This document shows, piece by piece, positions 26,949 to 35,129 of a stretch of 55,662 nucleotides of DNA. Source of the stretch: a virus; IMG/VR virus record IMGVR_UViG_3300011430_000013, positions 1-55,662 of that record; one strand, 5' to 3'. A program made the translations under genes and the position numbers. Below the pieces are notes generated by a model that saw only the letters and a list, made by a program, of their open reading frames with translations, made no database searches and was not told the origin of the DNA. How positions within the stretch are numbered: the stretch's first letter is position 1; each line of letters starts with the position of its first letter.

Positions 26949-28631
26949 TTACATTGTTAGCCACAACCTCCAGTAACTTGCCCCTGAAAGCGGTGTGCCT
27001 GTGTTATAAAATGCGAGCTTTGTTCCATCAGCAAGGTAGCCGAGCGATATAAACGCCCACCGTGCCGCGCTGAAACCGCCACTGCCGGAGATGCTTGGTA
27101 TTCCCGCGATTTTTTCTATCCTTCGGCTTTGGCAGTCAAATCTTATAAATGGCCTTTGATAGGTGGATGCAACGGTTGAGTTTCCAACACAGAAATACAT
27201 ATATCTCCCGTCCTGTGTATGAGGGTTGTAGGCTACATGAAGGCAGTCAGTTGCTACAATAGTGTCCGATGTCGCGCCTCCTGCCCAATCAACTATTGTT
27301 AAAGCGTTTGTCCAGCTTCCTGTTGCCGCTCCCGCAATGTCGAATAAATCATAGGTAGTAGTCGCGCCCCTGAATAAAAAGATATTACTTGATTTAACAG
27401 CGTTGATTTCATCAGCTACCATTCCGAATGCGAACCAGCCAAATGCGCCTGTGGTCTGCGTTGTCGTCCCCTTTACCGCCCATGTGGTTGTGTCCCACTG
27501 GTTAGAGGTATTTACTGCGGTGTAGTTATTGGCGATGGTGTAATTATACATCGTTGTTGTGCCTCCGAAGAATCCGAGAATATTATCCGTCCAGTTTTCA
27601 ATTACATACTTTGCTGTTGCTGATGGTGTAACCGTCCAATTTGTCGTTCCTGATGAAATGGTGTAAACCGGGGATGCCCCTGCGGTGTGGCTGATTATCC
27701 TGCGCCTCTGTCCTACTGCTGTTGGCGTTCCGGTGTCCTCAACAATTCTTATTTGATAATTGCGGTACTGATTTACTAACACTGCCGCATCTCCGCCTGC
27801 CGCTTGTCCAGTTATCGTTGTCGCTGCGATTGCCGTTGCTGTCAGGCATTGCAAGGTAGTTCCGTTTATATCGCTGCCGTAAGTTGATGTTCCTAAATAT
27901 CCCTCTCCTGATTTTCTATCGTGTGGCACATATCCTTCGTCCGTTGCTACTAAGAAATTGCCAGTTGTCGGAACGGTTGCTATTAAGTTTGTAGTGCCTA
28001 ATGATGATAGTGATGCAGTTAAACAATCATATCTTCTCCACTGATTTGCCGCGATTGCACCTGTGCCTAAATATAAATAACTCCCTGAAAGAAATTCGTA
28101 TCGGTCATTGGCGTTTGGTGCGGTTGGTAGGGCGGACTCTAAAATGATTGTCGGTGTAGTGCTTGAGGTGTTGGCTACACATCTGCGCTCGGATATAACC
28201 CCTGTCACGATATTAATTATTCTAATAATAAATCCTTTGCCATCACCCCTGTCAGCTAATTGATTTTCGCCTACTGTTGCCGGTAGTGCGGTGCTTAATA
28301 CTACCTTAGTGGTTGTTCCGCCTGCTGCTAATACTCCTGATGGAGATAACGCGGGGCTGAATACTGCTGTGTTGCCAGCCCCGAATCCGCCCCCTGCTCC
28401 GAAAGTAGTGTTAATCTGCCCCCACGAATCGTGCATAATATTATACCCGTATTGTGCGGATGCCGTTCCATTAAGATATACTATCGGGTGGTTGTAGCCG
28501 TTATTGCGTAAATCCTCTGCTGACCAGTACCCGCTTCCTACTGCTGTTATTGCCGCCATTACCGGCTGTGATAATAGTTCCCATTCGTGGGTGTCGAGGA
28601 CTTCTATATGTTCATTTATTGATGCTGGCAT
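26949..28631 (-). CDS. Large Thr/Ala/Gly-rich virion protein
   Basis: 560 residues, very rich in Thr, Ala and Gly, with repeated strands (for example TTTKVVLSTAL and LATVPTTGNFLVATD), probably an extended beta structure. Likely a tail or decoration protein. Starts one base from the next gene. No named family. Confidence 0.5.
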   Translation of the reverse strand: MPASINEHIEVLDTHEWELLSQPVMAAITAVGSGYWSAEDLRNNGYNHPIVYLNGTASAQYGYNIMHDSWGQINTTFGAGGGFGAGNTAVFSPALSPSGVLAAGGTTTKVVLSTALPATVGENQLADRGDGKGFIIRIINIVTGVISERRCVANTSSTTPTIILESALPTAPNANDRYEFLSGSYLYLGTGAIAANQWRRYDCLTASLSSLGTTNLIATVPTTGNFLVATDEGYVPHDRKSGEGYLGTSTYGSDINGTTLQCLTATAIAATTITGQAAGGDAAVLVNQYRNYQIRIVEDTGTPTAVGQRRRIISHTAGASPVYTISSGTTNWTVTPSATAKYVIENWTDNILGFFGGTTTMYNYTIANNYTAVNTSNQWDTTTWAVKGTTTQTTGAFGWFAFGMVADEINAVKSSNIFLFRGATTTYDLFDIAGAATGSWTNALTIVDWAGGATSDTIVATDCLHVAYNPHTQDGRYMYFCVGNSTVASTYQRPFIRFDCQSRRIEKIAGIPSISGSGGFSAARWAFISLGYLADGTKLAFYNTGTPLSGASYWRLWLTM

Positions 28632-28910
28632 TTATCGTGTAATTAATTGGCTGTTTCTTGTGTTAATCATTATCTTGTTCTGAAAATAAATTGAAAAGGT
28701 CTGGTCAACTAATCCTGAACCTGCTGTGGTGAAGGCTACTGAGCCGCTTATTGGCAGCGTGCCGGCTGATGCGCCCGGTGTAATTTTTACCATCCCTATC
28801 TCATTTGTATAAGACGGGGTGTTGGCAACCTGAATTAGTTTTTTTAGCCCTATGATAATGCTATCAAGATGCTCTATTGTTTCCTGTTCTCGTGTGAATC
28901 CTTGTGACAT
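28632..28910 (-). CDS. Hypothetical virion-region protein
   Basis: 92 residues: a helix (TREQETIEHLDSIIIGLKKL) then a strand-rich half. Sits between two structural genes with small gaps, so it is probably part of the tail module. Not recognised. Confidence 0.5.
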   Translation of the reverse strand: MSQGFTREQETIEHLDSIIIGLKKLIQVANTPSYTNEIGMVKITPGASAGTLPISGSVAFTTAGSGLVDQTFSIYFQNKIMINTRNSQLITR

Positions 28911-28914
28911 GTTT

Positions 28915-29244
28915 TTAAGTTATTAGTACTCCAAATAAATTAAATGATAATCGGGTATTGCCAGCATAAACTCTTATTACGTCCGTTGCATCAAGCGTTA
29001 TTCCTACGGTGGCTATAAAGGTATCATTGGCAGGAATAGGCACATCGTAGTATAGGTATTGTTCGTTGGCATCTGCCGCCCCGTTTGGGGCTACTGATAC
29101 CCGGAAGGTGGTAGCAGAAGCATCCCTGTTGCACACCACTACACTGCTTATAACGCACTCTGTCGCTGCCGCAATGGTAAGTATATCCGTTAAGGTTGTT
29201 GCTGCTGGTGCGCTTTGTGCTAATACTCTTCTAAATTCTGCCAT
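28915..29244 (-). CDS. Phage structural / decoration-type protein
   Basis: 109 residues. The pattern VISSVVVCNRDASATTFRVSV, then YLYYDVPIPANDTF and LSFNLFGVLI at the end, matches a small beta-sandwich structural protein that I recall in many phages near tail genes. Likely on the virion surface. Confidence 0.6.
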   Translation of the reverse strand: MAEFRRVLAQSAPAATTLTDILTIAAATECVISSVVVCNRDASATTFRVSVAPNGAADANEQYLYYDVPIPANDTFIATVGITLDATDVIRVYAGNTRLSFNLFGVLIT

Positions 29245-29245
29245 C

Positions 29246-29569
29246 TTACATTCCTCCTAACATCATGTGTTTCCAATATTCCTCGTCTATGCTGGTTAGT
29301 TGTGATATTAACATTGCGTCTATCGCGGCTTTTAGTGCTGCGGCCGAGGCAGTTGCCGGAGCTATTATGCGGTTAAAGTCCAGATAGTAAACCCGCTCTC
29401 CCTCGTTTATCTCGTACCAGTGCCACTTGAATAATACTATATTCGGGTCGTTAGGGTCAATGTATGTCTCCACATACGCCTTTTTAACGTAAACAAACTG
29501 GCCTTCTACCGTTAGCTGAAGGTAAATGGGGCTGTAGTCTACTATGCTTGTTACGTTGCTTGTTGGCAT
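29246..29569 (-). CDS. Hypothetical virion-region protein
   Basis: 107 residues, aromatic and strand-rich (QFVYVKKAYVETYI, KWHWYEINEGE), with a helical C terminus. Its ATG follows directly on the TAG of the frameshifted extension at 29570. Probably structural. Confidence 0.5.
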   Translation of the reverse strand: MPTSNVTSIVDYSPIYLQLTVEGQFVYVKKAYVETYIDPNDPNIVLFKWHWYEINEGERVYYLDFNRIIAPATASAAALKAAIDAMLISQLTSIDEEYWKHMMLGGM

Positions 29570-29869
29570 CTACTCTTCCGACCAGGAGCCGGCTTTTGCA
29601 GGTTTTATATTTTTGGTTTTTTCAAGAAAGTCATTTACAAGAACAAAGTAGTCGTAGAGGGTATGGTATTTCGTGTCCGTGTTGTATCGTGCGCCTATTT
29701 CGTGCCGTTGAGTGAAGAAACTTCTTCGCGTGTTGCCGATTGCTTGCCAGAAGTGGCTTTCGATTGGTATTTTAGTATCTTCTCCAGTGTCGTTTGACAG
29801 GTTTGATAAATCTCTTTTGATAATTTTGGCAAGGGTATCAAACTGTCGAGCTGCTGATACAAAAAAAAA
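29570..29869 (-). CDS. -1 frame extension of the tail chaperone candidate
   Basis: This -1 frame opens right after a TGA that abuts the T9 run and stays open for 96 codons after the run (from GTA at 29860) to the TAG at 29572-29570, directly before the next ATG. Its translation is protein-like (RQFDTLAKIIKRDL, then ESHFWQAIGNTRRSFFTQRH and YHTLYDYFVLV). It also fills the otherwise empty 125-nt gap after the zero-frame stop. No good independent start exists. It is best explained as the C-terminal part of a -1 frameshift product of about 250 residues. Confidence 0.65.
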   Translation of the reverse strand, partial: FFFVSAARQFDTLAKIIKRDLSNLSNDTGEDTKIPIESHFWQAIGNTRRSFFTQRHEIGARYNTDTKYHTLYDYFVLVNDFLEKTKNIKPAKAGSWSEE

Positions 29870-30327
29870 TCATCAACATCCCCGTTTTTCTTCCATGTCG
29901 CTATCTTTTTCTGCGAGTATGTCTCGTTGTAGGTGTAGGGGCTTTCGTTCTCATCAAAGTAGGCTACTGCTGCCATTTTATAGATAAGATTCTTTGGCGG
30001 GATAACAAAGTTTACCCGCTCCTCTAAGAAGTTAAGCACCCGGCTTACTTCAAGTATCTGTATCGGGTTAGAATTACACAGCTTTTTAAACTCTTTGACA
30101 AACTCTTTTAAGGTAGTAACCTCTATCCTCATACTTATCTCTTCATACACCTGATACGCATCTAATCCACGTTCAGTAAACGTATCAAACATGTCATGCA
30201 GCTTGTAGTATGGCTTTCCCCCTGAATAAAACGCTACATCAACAATGTGCCCGGTCTGTAATTCCCACTTCTTGCGCTTGGTGAAGATTAGTTTAAGGAG
30301 ATGCTGTATGTATTTCCATTTTGTCAT
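29695..30327 (-). CDS. Candidate tail assembly chaperone, zero-frame product
   Basis: 210 residues, helical and Lys-rich (MTKWKYIQHLLKLIFTKRKK at the start). At codons 153-156 the gene reads GA-TTTTTTTTT-G, a nine-T slippery run (29861-29869 on the plus strand). A -1 shift there leads into the 96-codon frame at 29570. In many tailed phages the chaperone upstream of the tape measure makes a short and a frameshifted long form in this way. The gene lies in the tail module, about 3 kb before the tape measure; the role is by analogy. Confidence 0.55.
   Translation of the reverse strand: MTKWKYIQHLLKLIFTKRKKWELQTGHIVDVAFYSGGKPYYKLHDMFDTFTERGLDAYQVYEEISMRIEVTTLKEFVKEFKKLCNSNPIQILEVSRVLNFLEERVNFVIPPKNLIYKMAAVAYFDENESPYTYNETYSQKKIATWKKNGDVDDFFLYQQLDSLIPLPKLSKEIYQTCQTTLEKILKYQSKATSGKQSATREEVSSLNGTK
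29861..29869 (-). promoter_or_regulatory. Slippery T9 run for -1 frameshifting
   Basis: Nine T in a row on the coding strand, containing the heptamer T TTT TTT in the correct zero-frame phase (GAT TTT TTT TTG). It is directly preceded by a stop in the -1 frame. Ribosomal slippage by -1 or transcriptional insertion of one T would give the same product. Confidence 0.6.
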
Positions 30328-30524
30328 CAGTACTGTTTTATTGTTTCAATTAGCTTTTCATCTGTTGACTGTATTATCTTTGAGTTCTTTCGCCCTAACC
30401 AGAAAAGGTTGTTTTGATAGTAGTGGTATAGCTTGTACAGCCCCTTTCGATATATTTTTCCTTTCATTGCGCAGTTGCAGTACCCGTGCCATGCCCAGCC
30501 TAAGTTGATGATTTGCTCGTGCAT
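30327..30524 (-). CDS. Hypothetical small protein
   Basis: 65 residues, aromatic and Cys-containing N terminus (GWAWHGYCNCAMKG). Ends in TGATG, overlapping the chaperone candidate start. Not recognised; a competing frame (30358-30621) is less likely because a better ORF covers 30533-30694. Confidence 0.5.
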   Translation of the reverse strand: MHEQIINLGWAWHGYCNCAMKGKIYRKGLYKLYHYYQNNLFWLGRKNSKIIQSTDEKLIETIKQY

Positions 30525-30532
30525 TCACGTTT

Positions 30533-30694
30533 TTAGATTGTTTCTGTTGGATTGGGGTCGGGTTTTGGCGGTTCGTTGGGTAAGAAGTTTGTAAGTTTAA
30601 TTCCATCCACATTAACCCCAATTGATTTTAAATAATTAACACAGGCGATTGCCTTTGATTTTGTGTCCTGAAATTCTTTTGTTTCTTCTGTCAT
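30533..30694 (-). CDS. Hypothetical small protein with Pro-rich tail
   Basis: 53 residues (MTEETKEFQDTKSKAIACV at the start, PPKPDPNPTE near the end). The start overlaps the stop of the membrane protein gene (ATGA). The context supports it as a real small gene; function unknown. Confidence 0.55.
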   Translation of the reverse strand: MTEETKEFQDTKSKAIACVNYLKSIGVNVDGIKLTNFLPNEPPKPDPNPTETI

Positions 30695-30999
30695 TTAATA
30701 TTTGTTCTATAATATTCAATACAACTATTTATTAATGTATTTAATGCGCTTAACCCAAATACATAAATGATATACACTAAGGCGTTATGAAGATTAAGTT
30801 CGTAGTTGTACCAATAGATGTAAGTTGAGTGGACGCTCGCCATGCATGTGGGACAATCGTATAGCGGTTTTTTAATATACTCCGGTAAATTGTGGCACAA
30901 ATTGTCTACCCATGCGTTGACTTCGCCCTCCTGTGTGCTGAGGTGAAAGCCGATAATGAATAGAGAATTAAAGATGAGTAACAGAATTAATTCGCTCAT
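30691..30999 (-). CDS. Membrane protein with conserved DCPTCMASVH motif
   Basis: 102 residues. Two or three hydrophobic segments: N-terminal (ELILLLIFNSLFIIGF) and C-terminal (ALVYIIYVFGLSALNTLI). Between them lies LYDCPTCMASVHSTYIYW, a Cys-x-x-Cys motif I recall from small DUF1360-like phage and bacterial membrane proteins. Possibly virion-associated or envelope-targeted; function unknown. Confidence 0.6.
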   Translation of the reverse strand: MSELILLLIFNSLFIIGFHLSTQEGEVNAWVDNLCHNLPEYIKKPLYDCPTCMASVHSTYIYWYNYELNLHNALVYIIYVFGLSALNTLINSCIEYYRTNIK

Positions 31000-31124
31000 G
31001 CTTTTGATTTATAAATCCGCTTGCGCTTTTTCTTTTTGGCTTTTGCCTCTGTTTTCATTGGTTCGTAGTTGTAAAGCCATGAATGAAATTTGTCGGGCTT
31101 TGTACTGGTGATGACATGATTCAT
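30996..31124 (-). CDS. Hypothetical basic small protein
   Basis: 42 residues with a Lys/Arg-rich tail (AKKKKRKRIYKSKA). Start and stop both overlap the neighbouring genes as ATGA, a strong sign of coupled genes in this operon. Confidence 0.5.
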   Translation of the reverse strand: MNHVITSTKPDKFHSWLYNYEPMKTEAKAKKKKRKRIYKSKA

Positions 31125-31795
31125 GCTATCTCAGTTGTGTAGTTAAGGTTAAGTGTCAGGCAGTCGTAAATTGCGTAGCCAATGGTGAATGTTACAGTCT
31201 GGTTATTAACATTGTTTATAAATACGGTGATTGCCCCGAAGTCAGGGGTGAAGAATCCTTCTGGAAAGTTGGCTACTCTTATGGTGAAGGAGCCATCTGC
31301 TTCGGTAGTTACTGTTTGTGAGTACTTGTTCCCGTGAAGGTCGGTGAATATTAGCGTATAGTCGGTGGCCGCTTGTAGGTCTAAATCTATTACATAATTT
31401 CCGTAACAAGAAATGAGGTCGTAAGGATAACAACTTGCACAGCCAGTGGTTTCGGCTACGACCTCGTACCATGCTGCGCTGGCAAGGTAAATGGTGTCTG
31501 CCCCGTCTCGGTAGTAAACATCAACCTGCTTACCTAAGAAAAGCGCAATGTCAATGTCACGGGTTATTTGAAGTATTGGGTTTTGATTCGATGCGATGAA
31601 TCCGCTGCCCCCGGTGTTTATGCAGGTTAGCAGTTCGTTGAGGAATGTATTTAAGCTCATCCCTGTCCAGTCCTGTGAATTGGTGCATAACGTGTAGACT
31701 ACCCCGTAAATATCAGTAGTCTCAATGTAAAGTGTCTGTACTCCTGTCGGTAAGGTTACGCCCGTAAAGTCTAATTCCGCAATGATTTGCGCCAT
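31121..31795 (-). CDS. Virion structural protein, strand-rich
   Basis: 224 residues with an Ig-like or tail-tube-like strand pattern (TDYTLIFTDLHGNKYSQTV, then TVFINNVNNQTVTFTIGY). First structural gene after the terminases, separated from them by 93 nt that can form hairpins (TCCCG/CGGGA at about 31828-31841). May be a tail tube protein, given the tail genes that follow; not decided by any motif. Confidence 0.5.
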   Translation of the reverse strand: MAQIIAELDFTGVTLPTGVQTLYIETTDIYGVVYTLCTNSQDWTGMSLNTFLNELLTCINTGGSGFIASNQNPILQITRDIDIALFLGKQVDVYYRDGADTIYLASAAWYEVVAETTGCASCYPYDLISCYGNYVIDLDLQAATDYTLIFTDLHGNKYSQTVTTEADGSFTIRVANFPEGFFTPDFGAITVFINNVNNQTVTFTIGYAIYDCLTLNLNYTTEIA

Positions 31796-31888
31796 AGGTG
31801 AAATTGGTAAGGTTTACGCTATTTCCCGGTGGCGGGACAGAAAAGTGTATTTCCGAAAAAAACGGACGTTGCGAATATATAAACTATT

Positions 31889-33106
31889 TCAATACTTTAA
31901 AAAGGTTTTGTGAAAAGTATTTAACAAATATCTTACACAATCAAGTAGGTGTGTTTGGTGCTTGTCTTTTGTCTTGTCAATGTCGCCTTCGGAATCTACC
32001 TCGCAGTATATCATGTCTTCGATTAAGTATTCACAAGAGGGGTCAATATTTATTTCTCCGTTCTGCAAGATGGAGTTCATAAGTACTCTTGTATCTTGCG
32101 CTGCCGGATTAACTGCGGGTTGTTTCATCTGCGTGTCTACCAAATTTAATTCTTTTTTTATTACCGAGTAGTAGTTAATGTTTCCTCTCGTTAGTGCGCT
32201 GCGGTTGTGCCCGGTTGCGTCACCTGTGATTATAAACACTGAATCAGGATAGGCTACTTTTATTCTTTGACATAGCTCATAAATATCAGATTGTTCAAGC
32301 CTAAATTCTTTGATGATGTTTACTTTTCCTGTTTCTGTTGACTGCGCGGCAATGCAGGTTATCGGGTCAACGTTAAAATCGAACGCTAACTGTAAATACT
32401 CCTGTGGATTGTACTCGCACTCTTTGATGTGCTTTTCTTTTGAGAATGCATAGGCAAAAGGATTAAGTGAAAGGTCAACGTCATCCGCCATGAACTCGCA
32501 CCTAAATGTCATGCTGTCTAATTGATGCTTGACTGTTTCTATTTCCGCATGGTCTATAAATGGATTGTCGTAGGTGGTGAATTTAAACGCTGCCCAATCA
32601 TCATACTTTGTGCAGGTTCGGAATAGCTCTTTAAAGTAGGTCTTGCCGAATTTAGGTGTAGATAAAAACCATGCCGTCCCTTTGTAGTCGGTTAGTGTTG
32701 CTCTGATGGTCTGCTCCCACGCCTCTTTAAACTTGTTTGCCTTCTCGCACTCGTCAACTATTACAAGGTGGTACTTTCTCCCCCTGCCTGAATCGGGGTT
32801 GTCCATTGACCAGATGTCAAGCGTTCCGTTGGTTATCGTTGTTATCTGTTTTACCTGTTCGTCCTTTGACCTGATGACTTCAAAAAGGGTGTTCTTGAGC
32901 ATGTTCCATGTCTCGTAAACATCTTTGTAGGTCGGGGCGTAGTAGGCTACATATTTGCCGTCTAAAAGCGCATTTACTGCAAGGTCTGTGGCGATTTCAG
33001 TCTTCCCCCACCGTCTTCCGCATTTAAGAACGTTAAACCGCTTCTGCCCCTGTATTACTTTCTCCTGATTCGGATGGAGGGTTTTCAGGTTTATCGTTAG
33101 CTCCAC
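31889..33106 (-). CDS. terL: Terminase large subunit
   Basis: 405 residues. Packaging motor and nuclease. The ATPase half has Walker A CGRRWGKT (29-36) and Walker B LVIVDE (114-119), with the C-motif-like FLST (147-150). The nuclease half has AFDFNVDP with Asp 243, GDATG with Asp 296, and LLDCVRY near the C terminus. The start overlaps the small terminase gene by 74 nt. It anchors the late operon and fixes its direction. Confidence 0.92.
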   Translation of the reverse strand: MELTINLKTLHPNQEKVIQGQKRFNVLKCGRRWGKTEIATDLAVNALLDGKYVAYYAPTYKDVYETWNMLKNTLFEVIRSKDEQVKQITTITNGTLDIWSMDNPDSGRGRKYHLVIVDECEKANKFKEAWEQTIRATLTDYKGTAWFLSTPKFGKTYFKELFRTCTKYDDWAAFKFTTYDNPFIDHAEIETVKHQLDSMTFRCEFMADDVDLSLNPFAYAFSKEKHIKECEYNPQEYLQLAFDFNVDPITCIAAQSTETGKVNIIKEFRLEQSDIYELCQRIKVAYPDSVFIITGDATGHNRSALTRGNINYYSVIKKELNLVDTQMKQPAVNPAAQDTRVLMNSILQNGEINIDPSCEYLIEDMIYCEVDSEGDIDKTKDKHQTHLLDCVRYLLNTFHKTFLKY

Positions 33107-33353
33107 GTATTATGCGAATAATGGTGTCGTTCTCGGTTTCGTTGATGATGTGTTCGGATGGTTTGCCGTATTTATAACCAAAGTAAAGCTGAGCGTGTTG
33201 AATGTTTCCTTTAAGGGCTTCTTTTTTAACTGCTTTCCATATTTCCTGTTCTTCCTCTTTAGTAATACACTGCTCTAACGTTTTAGCAAGGCCAAGTATT
33301 TCAGCCTTTGTTCGCCTACCTGCTCCGGGTCTTGCTCCGCCTGTTCCTGCCAT
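33033..33353 (-). CDS. terS: Terminase small subunit
   Basis: 106 residues. Opens with GGARPGAGRRTKAEILGLA, the common start of phage small terminases, followed by helices (TKEEEQEIWKAVKKEALKG) and GYKYGKPSEHI. It recognises phage DNA and hands it to the large subunit. It overlaps the large-subunit start in another frame. Confidence 0.85.
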   Translation of the reverse strand: MAGTGGARPGAGRRTKAEILGLAKTLEQCITKEEEQEIWKAVKKEALKGNIQHAQLYFGYKYGKPSEHIINETENDTIIRIIRGANDKPENPPSESGESNTGAEAV

Positions 33354-33395
33354 TGATTTTTATTGAAGATTCAATATCAATTAGTTACAAATCAA

Positions 33396-33710
33396 CTATT
33401 CGCATTTCATTACTTTACTTTCGATTGTCCAGTGAAGTCCCCCGTCAACTGAGGTTTTTTTGTAGTAAACCTGGCCTTGTTCGATTTCGTTGTATTCTCC
33501 GTTGCAGTACTTTGTCTGGCTTTCGATGTAGGTTTGGGTGGGCTGTCCTGATGCTGCCGGGTCAATGGTTGTGGTCAGGGTGCAGGTTTTGCAGATTGGC
33601 TCGTTTTCTTCTTTTGAGCAGCCCATTAAAAAACAGATGAAGCAAATCAGAAGTATCTGGGTTATTAGCCGGATTTTCTTTTCAACTGATTCTCCGTAGA
33701 TTCTGCTCAT
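33396..33710 (-). CDS. Putative lipoprotein
   Basis: 104 residues. After about 15 charged residues, a hydrophobic stretch ends in a lipobox (LICFICFLMGC); the mature part has CKTC and further Cys. A Met inside the N-terminal part could be the true start. A lipoprotein in this position may alter the host envelope or exclude other phages; inference only. Confidence 0.55.
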   Translation of the reverse strand: MSRIYGESVEKKIRLITQILLICFICFLMGCSKEENEPICKTCTLTTTIDPAASGQPTQTYIESQTKYCNGEYNEIEQGQVYYKKTSVDGGLHWTIESKVMKCE

Positions 33711-33890
33711 TTAATTTAGGTAAACTTCAATTTCGTAAATTACCAAAGGGTGCGTTTTTATTTTCTTGCTTTTGTTTATTAACATAAACATTTGACGCAC
33801 TCCTTCAATCCTGCCTTTTTCTACTGGCGGTGGCTGAAAGTTTGCCGGGTCGTACCCACTAAAATTTATTCCTTCTAAATCTTCAAACAT
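33711..33890 (-). CDS. Hypothetical small protein
   Basis: 59 residues (MFEDLEGINFSGYDPANFQ). Its TAA directly precedes the ATG of the lipoprotein gene. Soluble and helical at the end (VRQMFMLINKSKK). Not recognised. Confidence 0.5.
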   Translation of the reverse strand: MFEDLEGINFSGYDPANFQPPPVEKGRIEGVRQMFMLINKSKKIKTHPLVIYEIEVYLN

Positions 33891-33905
33891 AATTGCAAAT
33901 ATAGT

Positions 33906-34103
33906 TTATTTTTTAATCCGTTCAGCAGTTAGCCCTTTTATTTCTTTACCCTCTTTATCAACATTTAACTTGTTCTTGGATTTGAAAGCGAAGTCGCCTC
34001 TTAGGTAGTTTTTTATTTCTTTCTGCTGCTGCTTTCTTATTGCTTTGTATTCTTCAAAGCTCATTCCTTCGGGGCGGGCGGTTAGGATAGGTGTTAGTTC
34101 CAT
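33906..34103 (-). CDS. Hypothetical basic small protein
   Basis: 65 residues, helical, Lys/Gln-rich (SFEEYKAIRKQQQKEIKNYL). Overlaps the DUF551-like gene by one base. No family recognised. Confidence 0.5.
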   Translation of the reverse strand: MELTPILTARPEGMSFEEYKAIRKQQQKEIKNYLRGDFAFKSKNKLNVDKEGKEIKGLTAERIKK

Positions 34104-34423
34104 TATTGATTTATTTCTAACATATTAAAGTTAGTCCATGTTTTTAAGTGTCCTAAAACATCTTTCGGTAATGGCGGTAGCGGCATCCAATATAAAACAT
34201 CTTCCGCAAAATATAGTTTTTCTTCGGCTTCAAATCTTCTGTTTTCTGTGATAAATATATTTGAACGATGGGTATGTTCTGTTTCATAGTTTTCCATGAA
34301 TATCGCCCGACATCTCCCGGTGTTAGATTTTAAATAAATATTTTTGTATTCTAATATTATTAAAACCTCTTGTAGATTTTTTGGGTTTTGTTCTTTAGTT
34401 GAAATCCATCCGTTTGTATTCAT
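34103..34423 (-). CDS. DUF551-like protein
   Basis: 106 residues. GWISTKEQNPKNLQEVLIIL at the start and AEDVLYWMPLPPLP near the end are the two conserved parts of DUF551 proteins, common in phages and of unknown function. It overlaps the glycosyltransferase upstream by 4 nt (ATGA). Confidence 0.7.
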   Translation of the reverse strand: MNTNGWISTKEQNPKNLQEVLIILEYKNIYLKSNTGRCRAIFMENYETEHTHRSNIFITENRRFEAEEKLYFAEDVLYWMPLPPLPKDVLGHLKTWTNFNMLEINQ

Positions 34424-34983
34424 AGTGTCGCTCGTGTTATTTTTTTATCGAAAATATATGTGTGAAGTATCTTGTCAATGTGGTGTTCAGTTTCGGCTAT
34501 CTTCCATGCCTGCTCGCAGAAGATGGTGTCTTCGCCAAAATTACTGATTCCAAAATCAAGATGCTTGAATTTTTCTGTTTTAAATGCACAGCAGGAGAAT
34601 GGTTTTCTTTTCGTAATTCCATTGGCGTTAAATTCTTCGTTCTCGTTTTGCAGTGAGAAGTTGATAGTTGATTCGCCCCACTCTTCAATAATAGCGGTTT
34701 GGTCGAAGGTGATTATGTCTACATCTGATTCTGCGGCTTTTAATAGCTCTTCAATATAATCCTCGCTGCACTTATCATCATCGTCTAAGAATGCAAAATA
34801 CTTCCCGTTCGCTAACCTCATGGCTCCCGTTCGCTTTTCTCCGATGGTTCTTTTTTTGTTGTCCATAAAAACAATTATTTCAGCTTCAGGGTAGTTGTAA
34901 GATTGTGTTAATAACTTGTCAACAAGTTTTTGAAGCGTAGTAAAGCGTTCTGGGATTGAGCAGATTAGTATTGAGAGCGTCAT
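34420..34983 (-). CDS. Family 2 glycosyltransferase
   Basis: 187 residues. GT-A fold: LSILICSIPERFTTL at the start, then FAFLDDDDKCSEDYIEELL with the DxD-type metal site and FGEDTIFCEQAWK, which carries the ED base motif. Transfers a sugar from a nucleotide donor. One of several such enzymes in the 34-41 kb island. Lacks membrane segments, so likely cytoplasmic. Confidence 0.8.
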   Translation of the reverse strand: MTLSILICSIPERFTTLQKLVDKLLTQSYNYPEAEIIVFMDNKKRTIGEKRTGAMRLANGKYFAFLDDDDKCSEDYIEELLKAAESDVDIITFDQTAIIEEWGESTINFSLQNENEEFNANGITKRKPFSCCAFKTEKFKHLDFGISNFGEDTIFCEQAWKIAETEHHIDKILHTYIFDKKITRATL

Positions 34984-35129
34984 TTTATTTTAAATTGAAT
35001 GCAGTAATAAAGCCACCCAATATTAAGATAACAGAAATATTTATCATAATAAAAAGATATGAACGGTAAAAGATTTAGGTTTTTCCAATCCCCGTCTTCT
35101 CTTGGCTTGTATAAATTATATACCTTCAT
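34980..35129 (-). CDS. Hypothetical small aromatic protein
   Basis: 49 residues, Tyr/Phe-rich with a hydrophobic second half (YYDKYFCYLNIGWLYYCI). Both ends overlap neighbours as ATGA. Possibly a single-span membrane peptide. Not recognised. Confidence 0.45.
   Translation of the reverse strand: MKVYNLYKPREDGDWKNLNLLPFISFYYDKYFCYLNIGWLYYCIQFKIK

Noticed and set aside
30358-30621. 87-codon minus-strand ORF
   Set aside because: Two better small genes (30327-30524 and 30533-30694) with ATGA or TGATG coupling occupy the same DNA.
34344-34759. Plus-strand ORFs over the glycosyltransferase at 34420
   Set aside because: Ser/Phe/Leu-rich shadows of the minus-strand gene that carries clear GT-A motifs.
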